Shown: positions 19,686 through 28,498, numbered from the stretch's first letter. The stretch: DNA of 64,000 nt from Pseudomonas sp. GCEP-101 (GCF_025133575.1 NZ_CP104011.1:3294965-3358964), one strand, 5' to 3'. Program-made: numbers and translations. The notes: a model not told the origin generated them from the letters alone.

Positions 19686-19758
19686 ATGCGGCCTTTCGGG
19701 CTATGTGCCCGAGGGCTGCATTTCTTTTTTGCAAGCAAACCATAGGAACAACGTACGC

Positions 19759-20007
19759 ATGGTAACCATTCGTCTGGCTCGTGGCGGCTCCAAGAAGCGC
19801 CCGTTCTATCACCTGACCGTGACCAACAGCCGCAACGCTCGTGACGGCCGTTTCGTCGAGCGCGTCGGCTTCTTCAACCCTGTCGCCACTGGCGCCGAAG
19901 TCAAGCTGTCGGTCAACCAGGAGCGTCTGAACTACTGGCTGAGCCAAGGCGCTCAACCGTCTGAGCGTGTTGCTCAGCTGATCAAGGAAGCCGCCAAGGC
20001 TGCCTGA
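19759..20007 (+). CDS. rpsP: 30S ribosomal protein S16
   Basis: The 82-residue S16, beginning [20 protein letters not shown], a near-invariant signature; it binds 16S rRNA in the small-subunit body. First gene of the conserved rpsP-rimM-trmD-rplS operon, 5 bp from rimM. The ATG at 19759 is the only start that gives the family N-terminus; the upstream frame from 19657 is leader. Confidence 0.98.
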   Translation: MVTIRLARGGSKKRPFYHLTVTNSRNARDGRFVERVGFFNPVATGAEVKLSVNQERLNYWLSQGAQPSERVAQLIKEAAKAA

Positions 20008-20012
20008 GATCG

Positions 20013-20549
20013 ATGAACACGATGCCTGCTCCCGCCGAGGAGATGATCGTTCTCGGCAAGATCGTATCGGTGCACGGCATTCGTGGTGAGGTGAAGGTGT
20101 ATTCCTTTACCGATCCGTTGGACAACCTGCTGGATTACCGTCGCTGGACGCTCAAGCGTGGCAACGAGGTTCGACAGGCTGAACTGGTCCAAGGTCGCGT
20201 GCAGGGCAATGTCCTGGTCGCGAAGCTGAAGGGACTGGATGATCGCGAGATCGCCCGCACCTTCGCAGAATTCGAAATCCTGGTCCCGCGCAGCGAGCTG
20301 CCGGTACTGGACGATGGTGAGTTCTACTGGAGCCAGTTGGAAGGTCTCAAGGTGATCGACCAGAACGGGCAACTGTTCGGGATTCTCGACCACATGCTGG
20401 AGACCGGCGCCAACGATGTGATGGTGGTCAAGCCCTGCGCAGGCAGCCTGGACGACCGTGAACGCCTGCTCCCGTATACGGATCAGTGCGTACAAGCGGT
20501 GGACCTGGAAGCCGGTGAGATTCGGGTGGACTGGGACGCGGATTTCTAA
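20013..20549 (+). CDS. rimM: Ribosome maturation factor RimM
   Basis: The 178-residue RimM, which assists 30S assembly by binding S19 and the 16S 3-prime domain. The N-terminal domain has [20 protein letters not shown]; the C-terminal PRC-barrel has the [20 protein letters not shown] linker motif, then [17 protein letters not shown] and [17 protein letters not shown]. Two starts are possible, 20013 and 20022 (MPAPAEEM); neither has a strong ribosome binding site, consistent with translational coupling to rpsP. Confidence 0.97.
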   Translation: MNTMPAPAEEMIVLGKIVSVHGIRGEVKVYSFTDPLDNLLDYRRWTLKRGNEVRQAELVQGRVQGNVLVAKLKGLDDREIARTFAEFEILVPRSELPVLDDGEFYWSQLEGLKVIDQNGQLFGILDHMLETGANDVMVVKPCAGSLDDRERLLPYTDQCVQAVDLEAGEIRVDWDADF

Positions 20550-20554
20550 TCCCT

Positions 20555-21319
20555 GTGGATGAGAGCCTTCAGCCAATGTGGATAGGGGTCATCAGCATCT
20601 TTCCGGAGATGTTTCGCGCCATCAGCGACTACGGCATCACGAGTCGCGCGGTCAAGCAGGAGCTGATTCAGCTTCAGTGCTTCAACCCGCGAAGCAACAC
20701 CGAGGACCGTCACCAGACGGTGGACGACCGGCCTTTCGGCGGTGGTCCCGGCATGGTGATGAAAATCAAGCCGCTCGAAGGCGCACTGGGCGATGCCCGG
20801 CAAGCCGCAGGCGGACCGGCGAAGGTGATCTACCTGTCGCCGCAAGGTCGCAAGCTGACGCAGGCGGCCGTGAAAGAACTGGCGAACGAGGAACGACTGA
20901 TCCTGATCGCCGGGCGTTACGAAGGCATCGACGAGCGCTTCATTGAAGAGCATGTCGATGAGGAATGGTCAGTTGGCGATTATGTCCTGTCCGGGGGTGA
21001 GCTTCCGGCCATGGTGCTGATTGACGCGGTCACGCGGTTGTTGCCCGGTGCACTGGGCCACGTGGACTCCGCCGAGGAGGACTCCTTCACGGATGGCCTG
21101 CTCGACTGTCCGCACTACACCCGACCTGAGGTGTACGCAGACAAACGTGTTCCTGAGGTGCTGCTCAGCGGCAACCACGAACACATCCGGCGCTGGCGTT
21201 TGCAGCAGTCCTTAGGCAGGACCTGGGAACGACGTGCCGATCTTCTGGATTGCCGCTCGCTTTCTGGAGAAGAGAAGAAGCTGCTGGAGGAATACATCCG
21301 CCAGCGGGACGATAGTTAA
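20555..21319 (+). CDS. trmD: tRNA (guanine37-N1)-methyltransferase
   Basis: TrmD methylates G37 of tRNAs reading CNN codons, using SAM bound in a trefoil knot. Hallmarks: [46 protein letters not shown] and the knot segment [19 protein letters not shown]. The GTG at 20555, five bases after the rimM stop, gives 254 residues, close to the ~250 of relatives; an ATG at 20576 ([10 protein letters not shown]) would give 247 and has a GAGAG sequence upstream, so the start is not settled. Confidence 0.96.
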   Translation: MDESLQPMWIGVISIFPEMFRAISDYGITSRAVKQELIQLQCFNPRSNTEDRHQTVDDRPFGGGPGMVMKIKPLEGALGDARQAAGGPAKVIYLSPQGRKLTQAAVKELANEERLILIAGRYEGIDERFIEEHVDEEWSVGDYVLSGGELPAMVLIDAVTRLLPGALGHVDSAEEDSFTDGLLDCPHYTRPEVYADKRVPEVLLSGNHEHIRRWRLQQSLGRTWERRADLLDCRSLSGEEKKLLEEYIRQRDDS

Positions 21320-21362
21320 CGTATCGATGGCGAGCGCCGAGCGCTTGTCTTAGGAGCACGAA

Positions 21363-21713
21363 ATGACCAACAAGATCATTCAGCAGATCGAAGCTGAACA
21401 GATGAGCAAAGAGATTCCGGCGTTCGCCCCCGGCGACACCGTAATCGTCCAGGTTAAAGTGAAGGAAGGCGACCGTCAGCGTCTGCAGGCCTTCGAAGGC
21501 GTTGTCATCGGCAAGCGTAACCGCGGCCTGAACAGTGCTTTCACCGTTCGCAAGATCTCCAACGGCGTAGGCGTAGAGCGTACCTTCCAGACCTACAGCC
21601 CGCTGGTTGACAGCATCAGCGTCAAGCGTCGCGGCGACGTGCGCAAGGCCAAGCTGTACTACCTCCGCGAACTGTCCGGCAAGGCAGCTCGTATCAAGGA
21701 AAAACTGGCCTAA
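21363..21713 (+). CDS. rplS: 50S ribosomal protein L19
   Basis: The 116-residue L19 located at the 30S-50S interface. It begins [14 protein letters not shown] and contains [20 protein letters not shown] and the [20 protein letters not shown] signature; it ends with the usual Lys-rich tail. TTAGGAGCACGAA precedes the start. Last gene of the rpsP operon, followed by a strong terminator. Confidence 0.98.
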   Translation: MTNKIIQQIEAEQMSKEIPAFAPGDTVIVQVKVKEGDRQRLQAFEGVVIGKRNRGLNSAFTVRKISNGVGVERTFQTYSPLVDSISVKRRGDVRKAKLYYLRELSGKAARIKEKLA

Positions 21714-21730
21714 GTCGCCGGTTCGTCCTG

Positions 21731-21758
21731 AAAAAAGCAGCCCCCGGGCTGCTTTTTT
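21731..21758 (+). terminator. Terminator of the rpsP-rplS operon
   Basis: AAAAAAGCAGCCC, a two-base gap, GGGCTGCTTTTTT: an eight-pair GC-rich stem extended by A-T pairs and a T6 run, 18 bp after the rplS stop. Confidence 0.9.
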
Positions 21759-21875
21759 CTTGCCCGTGTGTTTTTCGCTCTCTCAGTGAATACCCCATCT
21801 GCCCCCGGCAGCGCATTAGAAACACAACATCCCGCAGCACCGGCAGCCACCCTCATTGCATCAGGTAGCAGTGGC

Positions 21876-22289
21876 ATGAGCCCCAGAGAACAGGAAATCC
21901 TCCGTCGTACGGAGCTGTCCGAAACCCGCGTGACCAAGGCGATCTTCCCGCCCACCACCAACCACCACAACACGCTGTTCGGCGGCACTGCGCTGGCCTG
22001 GATGGACGAGGTCTCGTTCATCGCCGCGACGCGCTTCTGCCGCCTGCCGCTGGTGACCGTGTCCACCGACCGCATCGATTTCAAGCACCCGATTCCCGCC
22101 GGCTCCATCGTCGAGCTGATCGGCCGGGTGGTGAAGGTCGGCAACACCAGCCTCAAGGTCGAGGTGGAGGTGTTCGTCGAGAGCATGTCCGTCGACGGCC
22201 GCGAGAAGGCCATCCACGGGCTGTTCAGTTTCGTCGCCATCGACGATGAGAAGCGCCCGGTGCCTGTCCTGCCTGGCTTCGAGGACTGA
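21876..22289 (+). CDS. Acyl-CoA thioesterase (hotdog fold, YciA/BACH-like)
   Basis: A 137-residue hotdog-fold thioesterase. The motif PPTTNHHNTLFGGTALAWMDE carries the Asn/His and catalytic Asp/Glu region typical of YciA/BACH acyl-CoA hydrolases; a second conserved region is STDRIDFKHPIPAGSIVEL. It hydrolyses acyl-CoA to free acid and CoA. The start at 21876 (MSPREQEILRR) is chosen because the upstream in-frame sequence to 21768 is low-complexity and overlaps the terminator region. Monocistronic with its own hairpin at 22297. Confidence 0.87.
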   Translation: MSPREQEILRRTELSETRVTKAIFPPTTNHHNTLFGGTALAWMDEVSFIAATRFCRLPLVTVSTDRIDFKHPIPAGSIVELIGRVVKVGNTSLKVEVEVFVESMSVDGREKAIHGLFSFVAIDDEKRPVPVLPGFED

Positions 22290-22296
22290 AACGAAA

Positions 22297-22318
22297 GAAG
22301 GCGCCCGTGGGCGCCTTC
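22297..22318 (+). terminator. Perfect 10-bp hairpin after the thioesterase
   Basis: GAAGGCGCCC, GT, GGGCGCCTTC eight bases after the stop; no T-tract follows. Confidence 0.6.
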
Positions 22319-22333
22319 GCTGATCCGTACTGG

Positions 22334-22412
22334 CAGGAGCGCGCTTGCTCGCGAGCCGCCTGACATTGATGTGACCGGCAAACCTGGTTCGCGAGCAAGC
22401 TCGCTCCTGCAG
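22334..22412. repeat. Inverted pair of REP elements
   Basis: A copy at 22334-22358 (CAGGAGCGCGCTTGCTCGCG) and an opposite copy at 22386-22412 (TTCGCGAGCAAGCTCGCTCC), 27 bp apart, filling the gap between convergent genes. Both have CAGGAGC/GCTCCTG instead of the usual TAGGAGC. Confidence 0.85.
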
Positions 22413-22428
22413 AAAGCCCGCCGACCTT

Positions 22429-23106
22429 TCAGTGCCGCAGGCTGATCTTCAGCGAGGCTTGCGACAGGTCGATGTTCTGCAGGCTCAGGCTGCCCATGCT
22501 CTGGGTCTTTGGCGCGCCGGCGACGCGGATGTTGTCGAAGCGCACCTCGCCGATGGAGCTGGGCAGGCGCACGTTGATCGAGCCGTCCGGGTTCAGCGAC
22601 GAGGAGGCGTGCGCGGTGTCGTACTGCACGTCGTGCAGGGAGGTTTCCGCATCGAGGCTATCGACCACCGGCATCACCAGGCGCGACAGCTGTTTGATGG
22701 CACCGACGCCATCGCCGCTTTCGGCGCTGACCAGCAGGCTTTGCAGGGTGTCGTCGAAGCCTTGTGCGCTGACGTCGCTCATCTCGCGGTCGCTCAGCGG
22801 CTTGAGGCCCTTGGGGGCTTCATGGCGGGTGATGCTGGACGGCGCCTGGCGCTGCACATCGGCGCTGGCCAGCTGGAACGGGCTGAGCAGGGCGGCGACC
22901 AGGGTCGCCGCCAGACGCAGGTTGTTCTGCTTCTTCAGCGCGCGGCCGAGTTGCCGCTCGCTGATCCAGCCCTGCTGGATCAGGGTTTCGCCCAGGCGCA
23001 ATCCGTTGGTGAGCTGGAGCTGGATGGCCTTATCCAGCTGCTGTGAGGTGATCAGGCCCTTGCTGACGAGGATCTGACCGAGGCGGGAGTTCTGTTGACT
23101 GGGCAT
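22429..23106 (-). CDS. MshEN (c-di-GMP-binding-type) domain fused to an export segment and unknown domain
   Basis: A 225-residue protein of unknown function. Residues 8-31 and 37-60 are two 24-residue repeats, each starting RLG, with Gly at position 10 and ending in Gln, separated by exactly five residues (LTNGL). This is the architecture of the MshEN domain, known from T2SS/MSHA ATPases as a c-di-GMP receptor. No ATPase follows. Residues 63-82 (LRLAATLVAALLSPFQLASA) look like a signal peptide or membrane anchor after KKQNN. Then comes LKPLSDREMSDVSAQGF, similar to the motif behind the signal peptide in DUF6160/FilA-like proteins, and a beta-rich tail with SSIGEVRFDNIRVAG. The start is uncertain: the ATG at 23106 has no clear ribosome binding site and the frame stays open to 23148. 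Confidence 0.75.
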   Translation of the reverse strand: MPSQQNSRLGQILVSKGLITSQQLDKAIQLQLTNGLRLGETLIQQGWISERQLGRALKKQNNLRLAATLVAALLSPFQLASADVQRQAPSSITRHEAPKGLKPLSDREMSDVSAQGFDDTLQSLLVSAESGDGVGAIKQLSRLVMPVVDSLDAETSLHDVQYDTAHASSSLNPDGSINVRLPSSIGEVRFDNIRVAGAPKTQSMGSLSLQNIDLSQASLKISLRH

Positions 23107-23203
23107 GGCGTGGGCTTCGTGGGCGCTATGATGGCGTGTTGCAATCATTGTCTGTCAGACACTTTCTGTCACCAGCCTAAAGATAGGCTGACATGGCCGG
23201 TCG

Positions 23204-25048
23204 TCAGGTTGTCAGGGCCTGCGCCGTCTCGCTCCTGCTGGCAGCGGGTTCCGATGCGTCCTCGATCAGCGCAATCACCGTCCAGCCACTGGCCGGGGAG
23301 AGCGGATGGTCGGGGCTGGCGATGTGCAGGCGCCCGTTCGGATCACGAGCGAACAGCAGCAGGGCGCGCTGGCCGTGCTGCGCCTGGTATTCCGCCCAGC
23401 CAAAACTGTCGGTGAGCAGGGTGGAGCGGACCTCCGCGCCGCGGGCGATCAGCCCGGCCATCTGCGGGTAGGTGACGAGGCTCTGGCCCAGCGGGTGGCC
23501 GCGGTGGCGGTCGCTGACCCGATGCTTTTCGCTGCGCCGGCTGTCCTGGCTGGTAGGCAGGATGAAGCGATGGCGCGGGCTGAACTCGTGGCGGAAGCTC
23601 ATGCACATCAGGGCGTTGAGTTCGGCGTTGGGTGAGAGCGCCAGGAGATGGCCGAGGCCGATCAGGTCCAGATGGGCCTCCGCGTGCTGCGAGGCGGGAT
23701 TGCCGAAGTAGGTCGGCAGGTGCTCCATGCGCGCCGCGCGGGTGTTCTCCCAACTGGAGTCGGTGAGCAGCACCTTCACCCCGGCATTCTGCAGCCCGGT
23801 ACCGATGGCGCGGGCCACGGGGTTGGCGCCGATGATGAGGAACCCGGTGGGTACCGGCTCGGCGACCTTCAGCAGCCGGGCAAGCGGGCGCGCCGTGGCG
23901 CTTTGCAGGATCACCGTGCCGATGATCACCAGGAAGGTCAGCGGCACCAGGACGCCGGCCTGGGCGTGGCCGGCCTCCTGCAGGCGAATCGCGAAGATCG
24001 CCGAGACGGCTGCGGCGACGATGCCGCGCGGGGCTATCCAGCTCAGCAGAGCGCGTTCGCGCCAGTCGAGCGAGGAGCCGGCGGTGGAAACCAGCACGGC
24101 CAGCGGACGGGCGACGAACTGGATGAGTGCCAGCACCAGCAGGGCGATCGGCCCCAGCCCGAGCAGGGCGGAGAGGTCCAGGCGCGCCGCGAGCAGCACG
24201 AAGAGGCCGGAGATCAGCAGGACGCTTAAGTTTTCCTTGAAGTGCAGGATCTGCCGTACGTCGACGCCCTGCATGTTGGCCAGGCGCAGGCCCATGACGG
24301 TCACCGCCAGCAGGCCCGATTCGGACATCAGCGTGTTGGACAGCACGAACAGGCCCAGCACCACGGAGAGCGAGGCCAGGTTGTGCAGGTAGTCCGGCAG
24401 CCAATGGCGGCGCAGCGCCACGCCCAGTGCCTGGCCGCCGAGCAGGCCGGCGATGATGCCGGTGCCGATCACGCTGAAGAAGGTCAGCAGGCTGTCGGTC
24501 CAGCCCGAGCCGCTGTCGCTGGCGGCGATGAAGGTGTAGACCACCACCGCGAGCAGAGCGCCGATGGGGTCGATGACGATGCCTTCCCAACGCAGGATGT
24601 TGGCGATGGTGGCGTTCGGGCGCACCACCCGCAGCATCGGCACTATCACCGTGGGGCCGGTGACCAGGGTGAGGGTGCCGAACAGCAGGGCCATTTCCCA
24701 GGTGAAGTCCAGCAGGTAGTGGGTCGCCAGGGCGATGACGCCCCAGGTGAGCAGGGCGCCGAGGGTGACCATGCGGCGCACTACCGTGCCGATTTCCTTC
24801 CATTCGTCCAGGTGCAGGGTCAGGCTGCCCTCGAACAGCACCAGCGCCACCGCCAGCGACACCAGGGGGAATAGCAGGGGACCGAACAGCGCTTCCGGGT
24901 TCAGCAGGTGCAGGACGGGCCCGACCAGGATGCCGCTCAGCAGCAGGAACAGGATCGCCGGCAGGCGCAGGCGCCAGGCCAGCCACTGGCTGGCGAGGGA
25001 AGCGGCGCCGATGCCGGCGAGGGCGTAGTAAGTGCTGTGTTCATCCAT
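23204..25048 (-). CDS. Sodium/proton antiporter, CPA1 type with C-terminal TrkA-N-like region
   Basis: A 614-residue cation:proton antiporter. Residues 1-400 have about 12 TM helices with the CPA1 Na+/H+ exchanger pattern (LPAILFLLLSGILVGP; TLVTGPTVIVPMLRVVRPN, RWEGIVIDPIGALLAVVVYT, which holds the conserved D of the ion site). The cytoplasmic C-terminus includes a Rossmann-like stretch FLIIGANPVARAIGTGLQNA resembling the TrkA-N/RCK nucleotide-binding fold. Divergent from xerD, 89 bp apart. I recall the same neighbour next to xerD in P. aeruginosa. Confidence 0.9.
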   Translation of the reverse strand: MDEHSTYYALAGIGAASLASQWLAWRLRLPAILFLLLSGILVGPVLHLLNPEALFGPLLFPLVSLAVALVLFEGSLTLHLDEWKEIGTVVRRMVTLGALLTWGVIALATHYLLDFTWEMALLFGTLTLVTGPTVIVPMLRVVRPNATIANILRWEGIVIDPIGALLAVVVYTFIAASDSGSGWTDSLLTFFSVIGTGIIAGLLGGQALGVALRRHWLPDYLHNLASLSVVLGLFVLSNTLMSESGLLAVTVMGLRLANMQGVDVRQILHFKENLSVLLISGLFVLLAARLDLSALLGLGPIALLVLALIQFVARPLAVLVSTAGSSLDWRERALLSWIAPRGIVAAAVSAIFAIRLQEAGHAQAGVLVPLTFLVIIGTVILQSATARPLARLLKVAEPVPTGFLIIGANPVARAIGTGLQNAGVKVLLTDSSWENTRAARMEHLPTYFGNPASQHAEAHLDLIGLGHLLALSPNAELNALMCMSFRHEFSPRHRFILPTSQDSRRSEKHRVSDRHRGHPLGQSLVTYPQMAGLIARGAEVRSTLLTDSFGWAEYQAQHGQRALLLFARDPNGRLHIASPDHPLSPASGWTVIALIEDASEPAASRSETAQALTT

Positions 25049-25137
25049 GGAGCGGCGAGGTCCTGCGTGAGAGTGGAGAGGAAGATGAAGGATATGAAAG
25101 ACTACCCGCGCCGTAATTTCCTTCGCTCTGGCCTGAA

Positions 25138-26034
25138 ATGACCCCGGTTCCCCATATCCTGATCGATCGCTTTCTCGATGCTCTCTGGCTGGAGAAAGGG
25201 CTGTCCGACAACACCCGCAGTGCCTATGGCAGCGACCTCGCCCTGTTCAATGGCTGGCTGGGCGAACGGGGCGTTGCGCTGGAGTCCGCCGGGCGCGACG
25301 TGATCCTCGATCACCTGGCCTGGCGCCTGGGCGAGGGCTACAAGGCGCGCTCCACGGCGCGGTTTCTTTCCGGCCTGCGCGGCTTCTACCGTTACTGTAT
25401 GCGCGAGGGGCTGATCGCCGAGGATCCGACCCTGCTGGTCGAGTTGCCGCAACTGGGTAAGCCGTTGCCCAAATCGTTGTCGGAAGCGGATGTGGAAGCC
25501 CTGCTGGCGGCGCCGGAAACGGACGATCCGCTCGGCCTGCGCGACCGCACCATGCTGGAAGTCCTCTATGCCTGCGGGTTGCGCGTGAGCGAGCTGGTCG
25601 GGTTGACGCTGGAGCAGGTCAATCTGCGTCAGGGCGTGGTGCGCGTGCTGGGCAAGGGCAGCAAGGAACGCCTGGTGCCGCTGGGCGAGGAGGCGATCCG
25701 CTGGATCGAGCGCTACGTGCGCGAGGCGCGCGGCGACCTGCTGGCGGGGCGGCCCAGCGACGTGCTGTTCCCCAGCCTGCGCGGCGAGCAGATGACCCGC
25801 CAGACCTTCTGGCACCGCATCAAGCTGCACGCCAAGGTGGCCGGTATCGGCAAGAGTCTCTCGCCGCACACCTTGCGCCATGCCTTTGCCACTCATCTGC
25901 TCAATCACGGCGCCGACTTGCGCGTGGTACAGATGCTGTTGGGCCACAGCGACCTCTCCACCACGCAGATCTACACGCACATCGCCCGCGCGCGGCTGCA
26001 GGACCTCCACGCCCAGCACCATCCCCGCGGGTGA
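25138..26034 (+). CDS. xerD: Site-specific tyrosine recombinase XerD
   Basis: A 298-residue tyrosine recombinase that, with XerC, resolves chromosome dimers at dif under FtsK control. N-terminal SAM-like DNA-binding domain (LWLEKGLSDNTRSAYGSDL); catalytic residues: Arg near 148 in YACGLRVSELVGL, Lys in GKGSKERLVPLG, the HxxR box SPHTLRHAFATHLL, His in LLGHSDLSTT and the nucleophile Tyr near 279 in TTQIYTHIAR. Normal XerD length. It is followed by dsbC, as in other gammaproteobacteria. Confidence 0.97.
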   Translation: MTPVPHILIDRFLDALWLEKGLSDNTRSAYGSDLALFNGWLGERGVALESAGRDVILDHLAWRLGEGYKARSTARFLSGLRGFYRYCMREGLIAEDPTLLVELPQLGKPLPKSLSEADVEALLAAPETDDPLGLRDRTMLEVLYACGLRVSELVGLTLEQVNLRQGVVRVLGKGSKERLVPLGEEAIRWIERYVREARGDLLAGRPSDVLFPSLRGEQMTRQTFWHRIKLHAKVAGIGKSLSPHTLRHAFATHLLNHGADLRVVQMLLGHSDLSTTQIYTHIARARLQDLHAQHHPRG

Positions 26035-26260
26035 GCGGGGCTCTGGCAAGGCATGCGTTGCCCCGCGAACGACCGGCCAAGGATGGCCGGGCCGGGGTAG
26101 AGCGTGGGCAGGTTATCGCGACAGGGATGTCTACACCTTGTTCGATCTTTGCGACCAGGGTCTTAACCGCTAGCGCCGCCGAAGCTTCCGGCTACAGCCT
26201 TTGGCTCGGTCTTGCCGCACCGGTGTGGTAGTCTTCGCCGACCGACATCAGGAGTTTTCC

Positions 26261-26989
26261 ATGCGTTTGTCCCGACTTCTGGCTGGCGCGGCCCTTGGCC
26301 TCGTCAGCACCCTCGCCCTGGCCGCCGAGCCGGACCAGGCGATCCGCACCACCCTGCAGTCCCTGCAGCCCGACCTGCCCATCGAGAACATCTCCAAGGG
26401 TCCCCTGGATGGCATCTACCAGGTGCAGCTCAAGGGCGGTCGTATCCTCTATGCCAGCGCCGACGGCCAGTTCGTCGTGCAGGGCAACATCTATCAGGTG
26501 AAGGACGGCAAGCCGACCAACCTGACCGAGAAGGCCGAGAGCGCGGGCGTCGCCAAGACCGTCAACGCCATCGCCGCGAAGGACATGGTGGTGTTCCCGG
26601 CCAAGGGCGAAACCAAGGCGCACATCACTGTCTTCACCGACACCACCTGCCCCTACTGCCAGAAGCTGCACGCTGAAGTGCCGGAACTGCAGAAGCGCGG
26701 CATCGAAGTGCGCTACCTGGCCTTCCCGCGCCAGGGCCCGAACTCGCCGGGCGACCAGCAACTGCAGGCCGTGTGGTGCTCCAAGGACCGCCAGGCAGCC
26801 ATGAGCGACATGTTCCAGGAGAAGGAAGTGAAGGCCGCCAAGTGCGAGAACCCGGTGGACGCGCAGTTCGCCCTGGGCCAGATGGTCGGTGTGCAGGGCA
26901 CCCCGGCGATCATCCTCGCCGACGGCACCATGCTGCCGGGCTACCAGCCGGCCGGCCAGATCGCCAAGCTGGCCCTGGAAGCCAAGTAA
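26261..26989 (+). CDS. dsbC: Thiol:disulfide interchange protein DsbC
   Basis: A 242-residue periplasmic disulfide isomerase. Signal peptide MRLSRLLAGAALGLVSTLAL with cleavage after ALA; N-terminal dimerisation domain to about residue 80; thioredoxin domain with active site TTCPYCQKLH near residue 129, cis-proline in VQGTPAI and the structural disulfide formed by the Cys in VWCSKDRQ and AAKCENP. Start at 26261 follows CAGGAGTTTTCC. A terminator at 27020 separates it from hom. Confidence 0.96.
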   Translation: MRLSRLLAGAALGLVSTLALAAEPDQAIRTTLQSLQPDLPIENISKGPLDGIYQVQLKGGRILYASADGQFVVQGNIYQVKDGKPTNLTEKAESAGVAKTVNAIAAKDMVVFPAKGETKAHITVFTDTTCPYCQKLHAEVPELQKRGIEVRYLAFPRQGPNSPGDQQLQAVWCSKDRQAAMSDMFQEKEVKAAKCENPVDAQFALGQMVGVQGTPAIILADGTMLPGYQPAGQIAKLALEAK

Positions 26990-27019
26990 GTCGCGGCTTG
27001 CGCCCCGATTGACTAATGC

Positions 27020-27049
27020 GGAACCGCTTCGTAATGTTCGGTTCCTTTT
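27020..27049 (+). terminator. Terminator of dsbC
   Basis: GGAACCG and CGGTTCC (7 bp, 12-nt loop) followed by TTTT, 31 bp after the dsbC stop. Confidence 0.75.
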
Positions 27050-27055
27050 GACTAG

Positions 27056-27117
27056 GGAACAGGCAGTCCGCCTGTTCCGATTTGGTGTCTGCCGCCGCGC
27101 CCGCCTCCTGGCGGGCG
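27056..27117 (+). promoter_or_regulatory. Two tandem perfect hairpins in the hom leader
   Basis: First hairpin 27056-27078: GGAACAGGC, AGTCC, GCCTGTTCC (9 bp). Second hairpin 27098-27117: CGCCCGCC, TCCT, GGCGGGCG (8 bp). Neither has a T-tract. They lie between the dsbC terminator and the hom start, and could be leader structures if the hom promoter lies upstream. Confidence 0.5.
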
Positions 27118-27163
27118 TCGGTGCGTCAGGCGCCCCGATGCTGTAATCATGGGGAGTTTCAGC

Positions 27164-28468
27164 GTGAATCCGGTGAAAGTGGGAATCTGTGGGTTGGGGA
27201 CCGTCGGTGGCGGTACCTTCAATGTACTCAAACGCAACGCCGAGGAGATTGCCCGCCGTGCCGGGCGTGGTATCGAGGTTGCGCAGATTGCCGCCCGTCG
27301 CCCCAATCCGAAGTGTGATACCGGCAGTACCCCCATTACTGCCGACATCTTCGACGTGGCGAACAACCCGGAAATCGACGTGGTCATCGAGCTGATCGGC
27401 GGCTACACCCTGGCCCATGAGCTGGTGCTCAAGGCCATCGAGAACGGCAAGCACGTGGTCACCGCGAACAAGGCGCTGATCGCCGTGCACGGCAACGAGA
27501 TCTTCGCCAAGGCCCGCGAGAAGGGCGTCATCGTCGCCTTCGAAGCCGCCGTGGCCGGTGGCATCCCGGTGATCAAGGCGATCCGCGAGGGCCTGGCCGC
27601 CAACCGCATCAACTGGCTGGCCGGCATCATCAACGGCACCGGCAACTTCATCCTCACCGAAATGCGCGAGAAGGGCCGTGCCTTCGCCGACGTGCTCAAG
27701 GAAGCCCAGGCGCTGGGCTACGCCGAGGCCGATCCCACCTTCGACGTCGAAGGCATCGACGCCGCGCACAAGCTGACCATCCTGGCATCCATCGCCTTTG
27801 GCATCCCGCTGCAGTTCGACAAGGCCTACACCGAAGGCATCACCCAGCTGACCACCGCCGACGTGAACTACGCCGAGGCCCTGGGCTACCGCATCAAGCA
27901 CCTGGGCGTCGCCCGCCGTACCGACAAGGGTATCGAGCTGCGCGTGCACCCGACCCTGATCCCGGCCGACCGCCTGATCGCCAACGTCAACGGCGTGATG
28001 AACGCCGTCATGGTCAATGGCGACGCCGCGGGTTCCACGCTGTTCTACGGCGCTGGCGCCGGCATGGAGCCCACCGCTTCCTCGGTGGTCGCCGACCTGG
28101 TGGATGTGGTTCGCGCCATGACCGCCGACCCGGAGAACCGCGTGCCGCACCTGGCCTTCCAGCCGGACTCGCTCTCCGACCACCCGATCCTGCCGATCGA
28201 CGCCTGCGAAAGCGCCTACTACCTGCGCATCCAGGCCAAGGACCATCCGGGCGTACTGGCCCAGGTGGCGACCATCCTCTCCGAGCGCGGCATCAACATC
28301 GAATCGATCATGCAGATGGAAGTTGAAGAGCATGACGGTCTGGTGCCGATGATCCTGGTTACCCACCGCGTGCTCGAGTCCCGCATCATCGAAGCCATCG
28401 CCGCGCTGGAAGCGCTGGATGACGTCGTCGGCAATGTCGTACGCATCCGCGTCGAACAGCTCAATTAA
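27164..28468 (+). CDS. hom: Homoserine dehydrogenase
   Basis: Reduces aspartate semialdehyde to homoserine for threonine and methionine. Rossmann motif VGICGLGTVGGG at the N-terminus; catalytic region with AGIINGTGNFIL and ALGYAEADPTFDVEG; C-terminal ACT domain (YYLRIQAKDHPGVLAQVATI) that typically mediates threonine feedback. I choose the GTG at 27164 (434 residues, GTG-NPVKVGICGLG): it has GGGGAG eight bases upstream and equals the P. aeruginosa length I recall. The ATG at 27149 lacks a ribosome binding site. Operon with thrC. Confidence 0.96.
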   Translation: MNPVKVGICGLGTVGGGTFNVLKRNAEEIARRAGRGIEVAQIAARRPNPKCDTGSTPITADIFDVANNPEIDVVIELIGGYTLAHELVLKAIENGKHVVTANKALIAVHGNEIFAKAREKGVIVAFEAAVAGGIPVIKAIREGLAANRINWLAGIINGTGNFILTEMREKGRAFADVLKEAQALGYAEADPTFDVEGIDAAHKLTILASIAFGIPLQFDKAYTEGITQLTTADVNYAEALGYRIKHLGVARRTDKGIELRVHPTLIPADRLIANVNGVMNAVMVNGDAAGSTLFYGAGAGMEPTASSVVADLVDVVRAMTADPENRVPHLAFQPDSLSDHPILPIDACESAYYLRIQAKDHPGVLAQVATILSERGINIESIMQMEVEEHDGLVPMILVTHRVLESRIIEAIAALEALDDVVGNVVRIRVEQLN

Positions 28469-28498
28469 CTCGGAGCTGCAAGCCGCAGGCTGCAAGCC

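Noticed and set aside
26192..28495. A 767-codon open frame on the minus strand across dsbC and hom
   Set aside because: It mirrors the third-position GC bias of two certain genes on the plus strand, has a low-complexity His/Val/Gly/Asp-rich translation and no ribosome binding site. The same applies to the long antisense frames over fadD1 (59905-62184), rapA, livHM and trmD.
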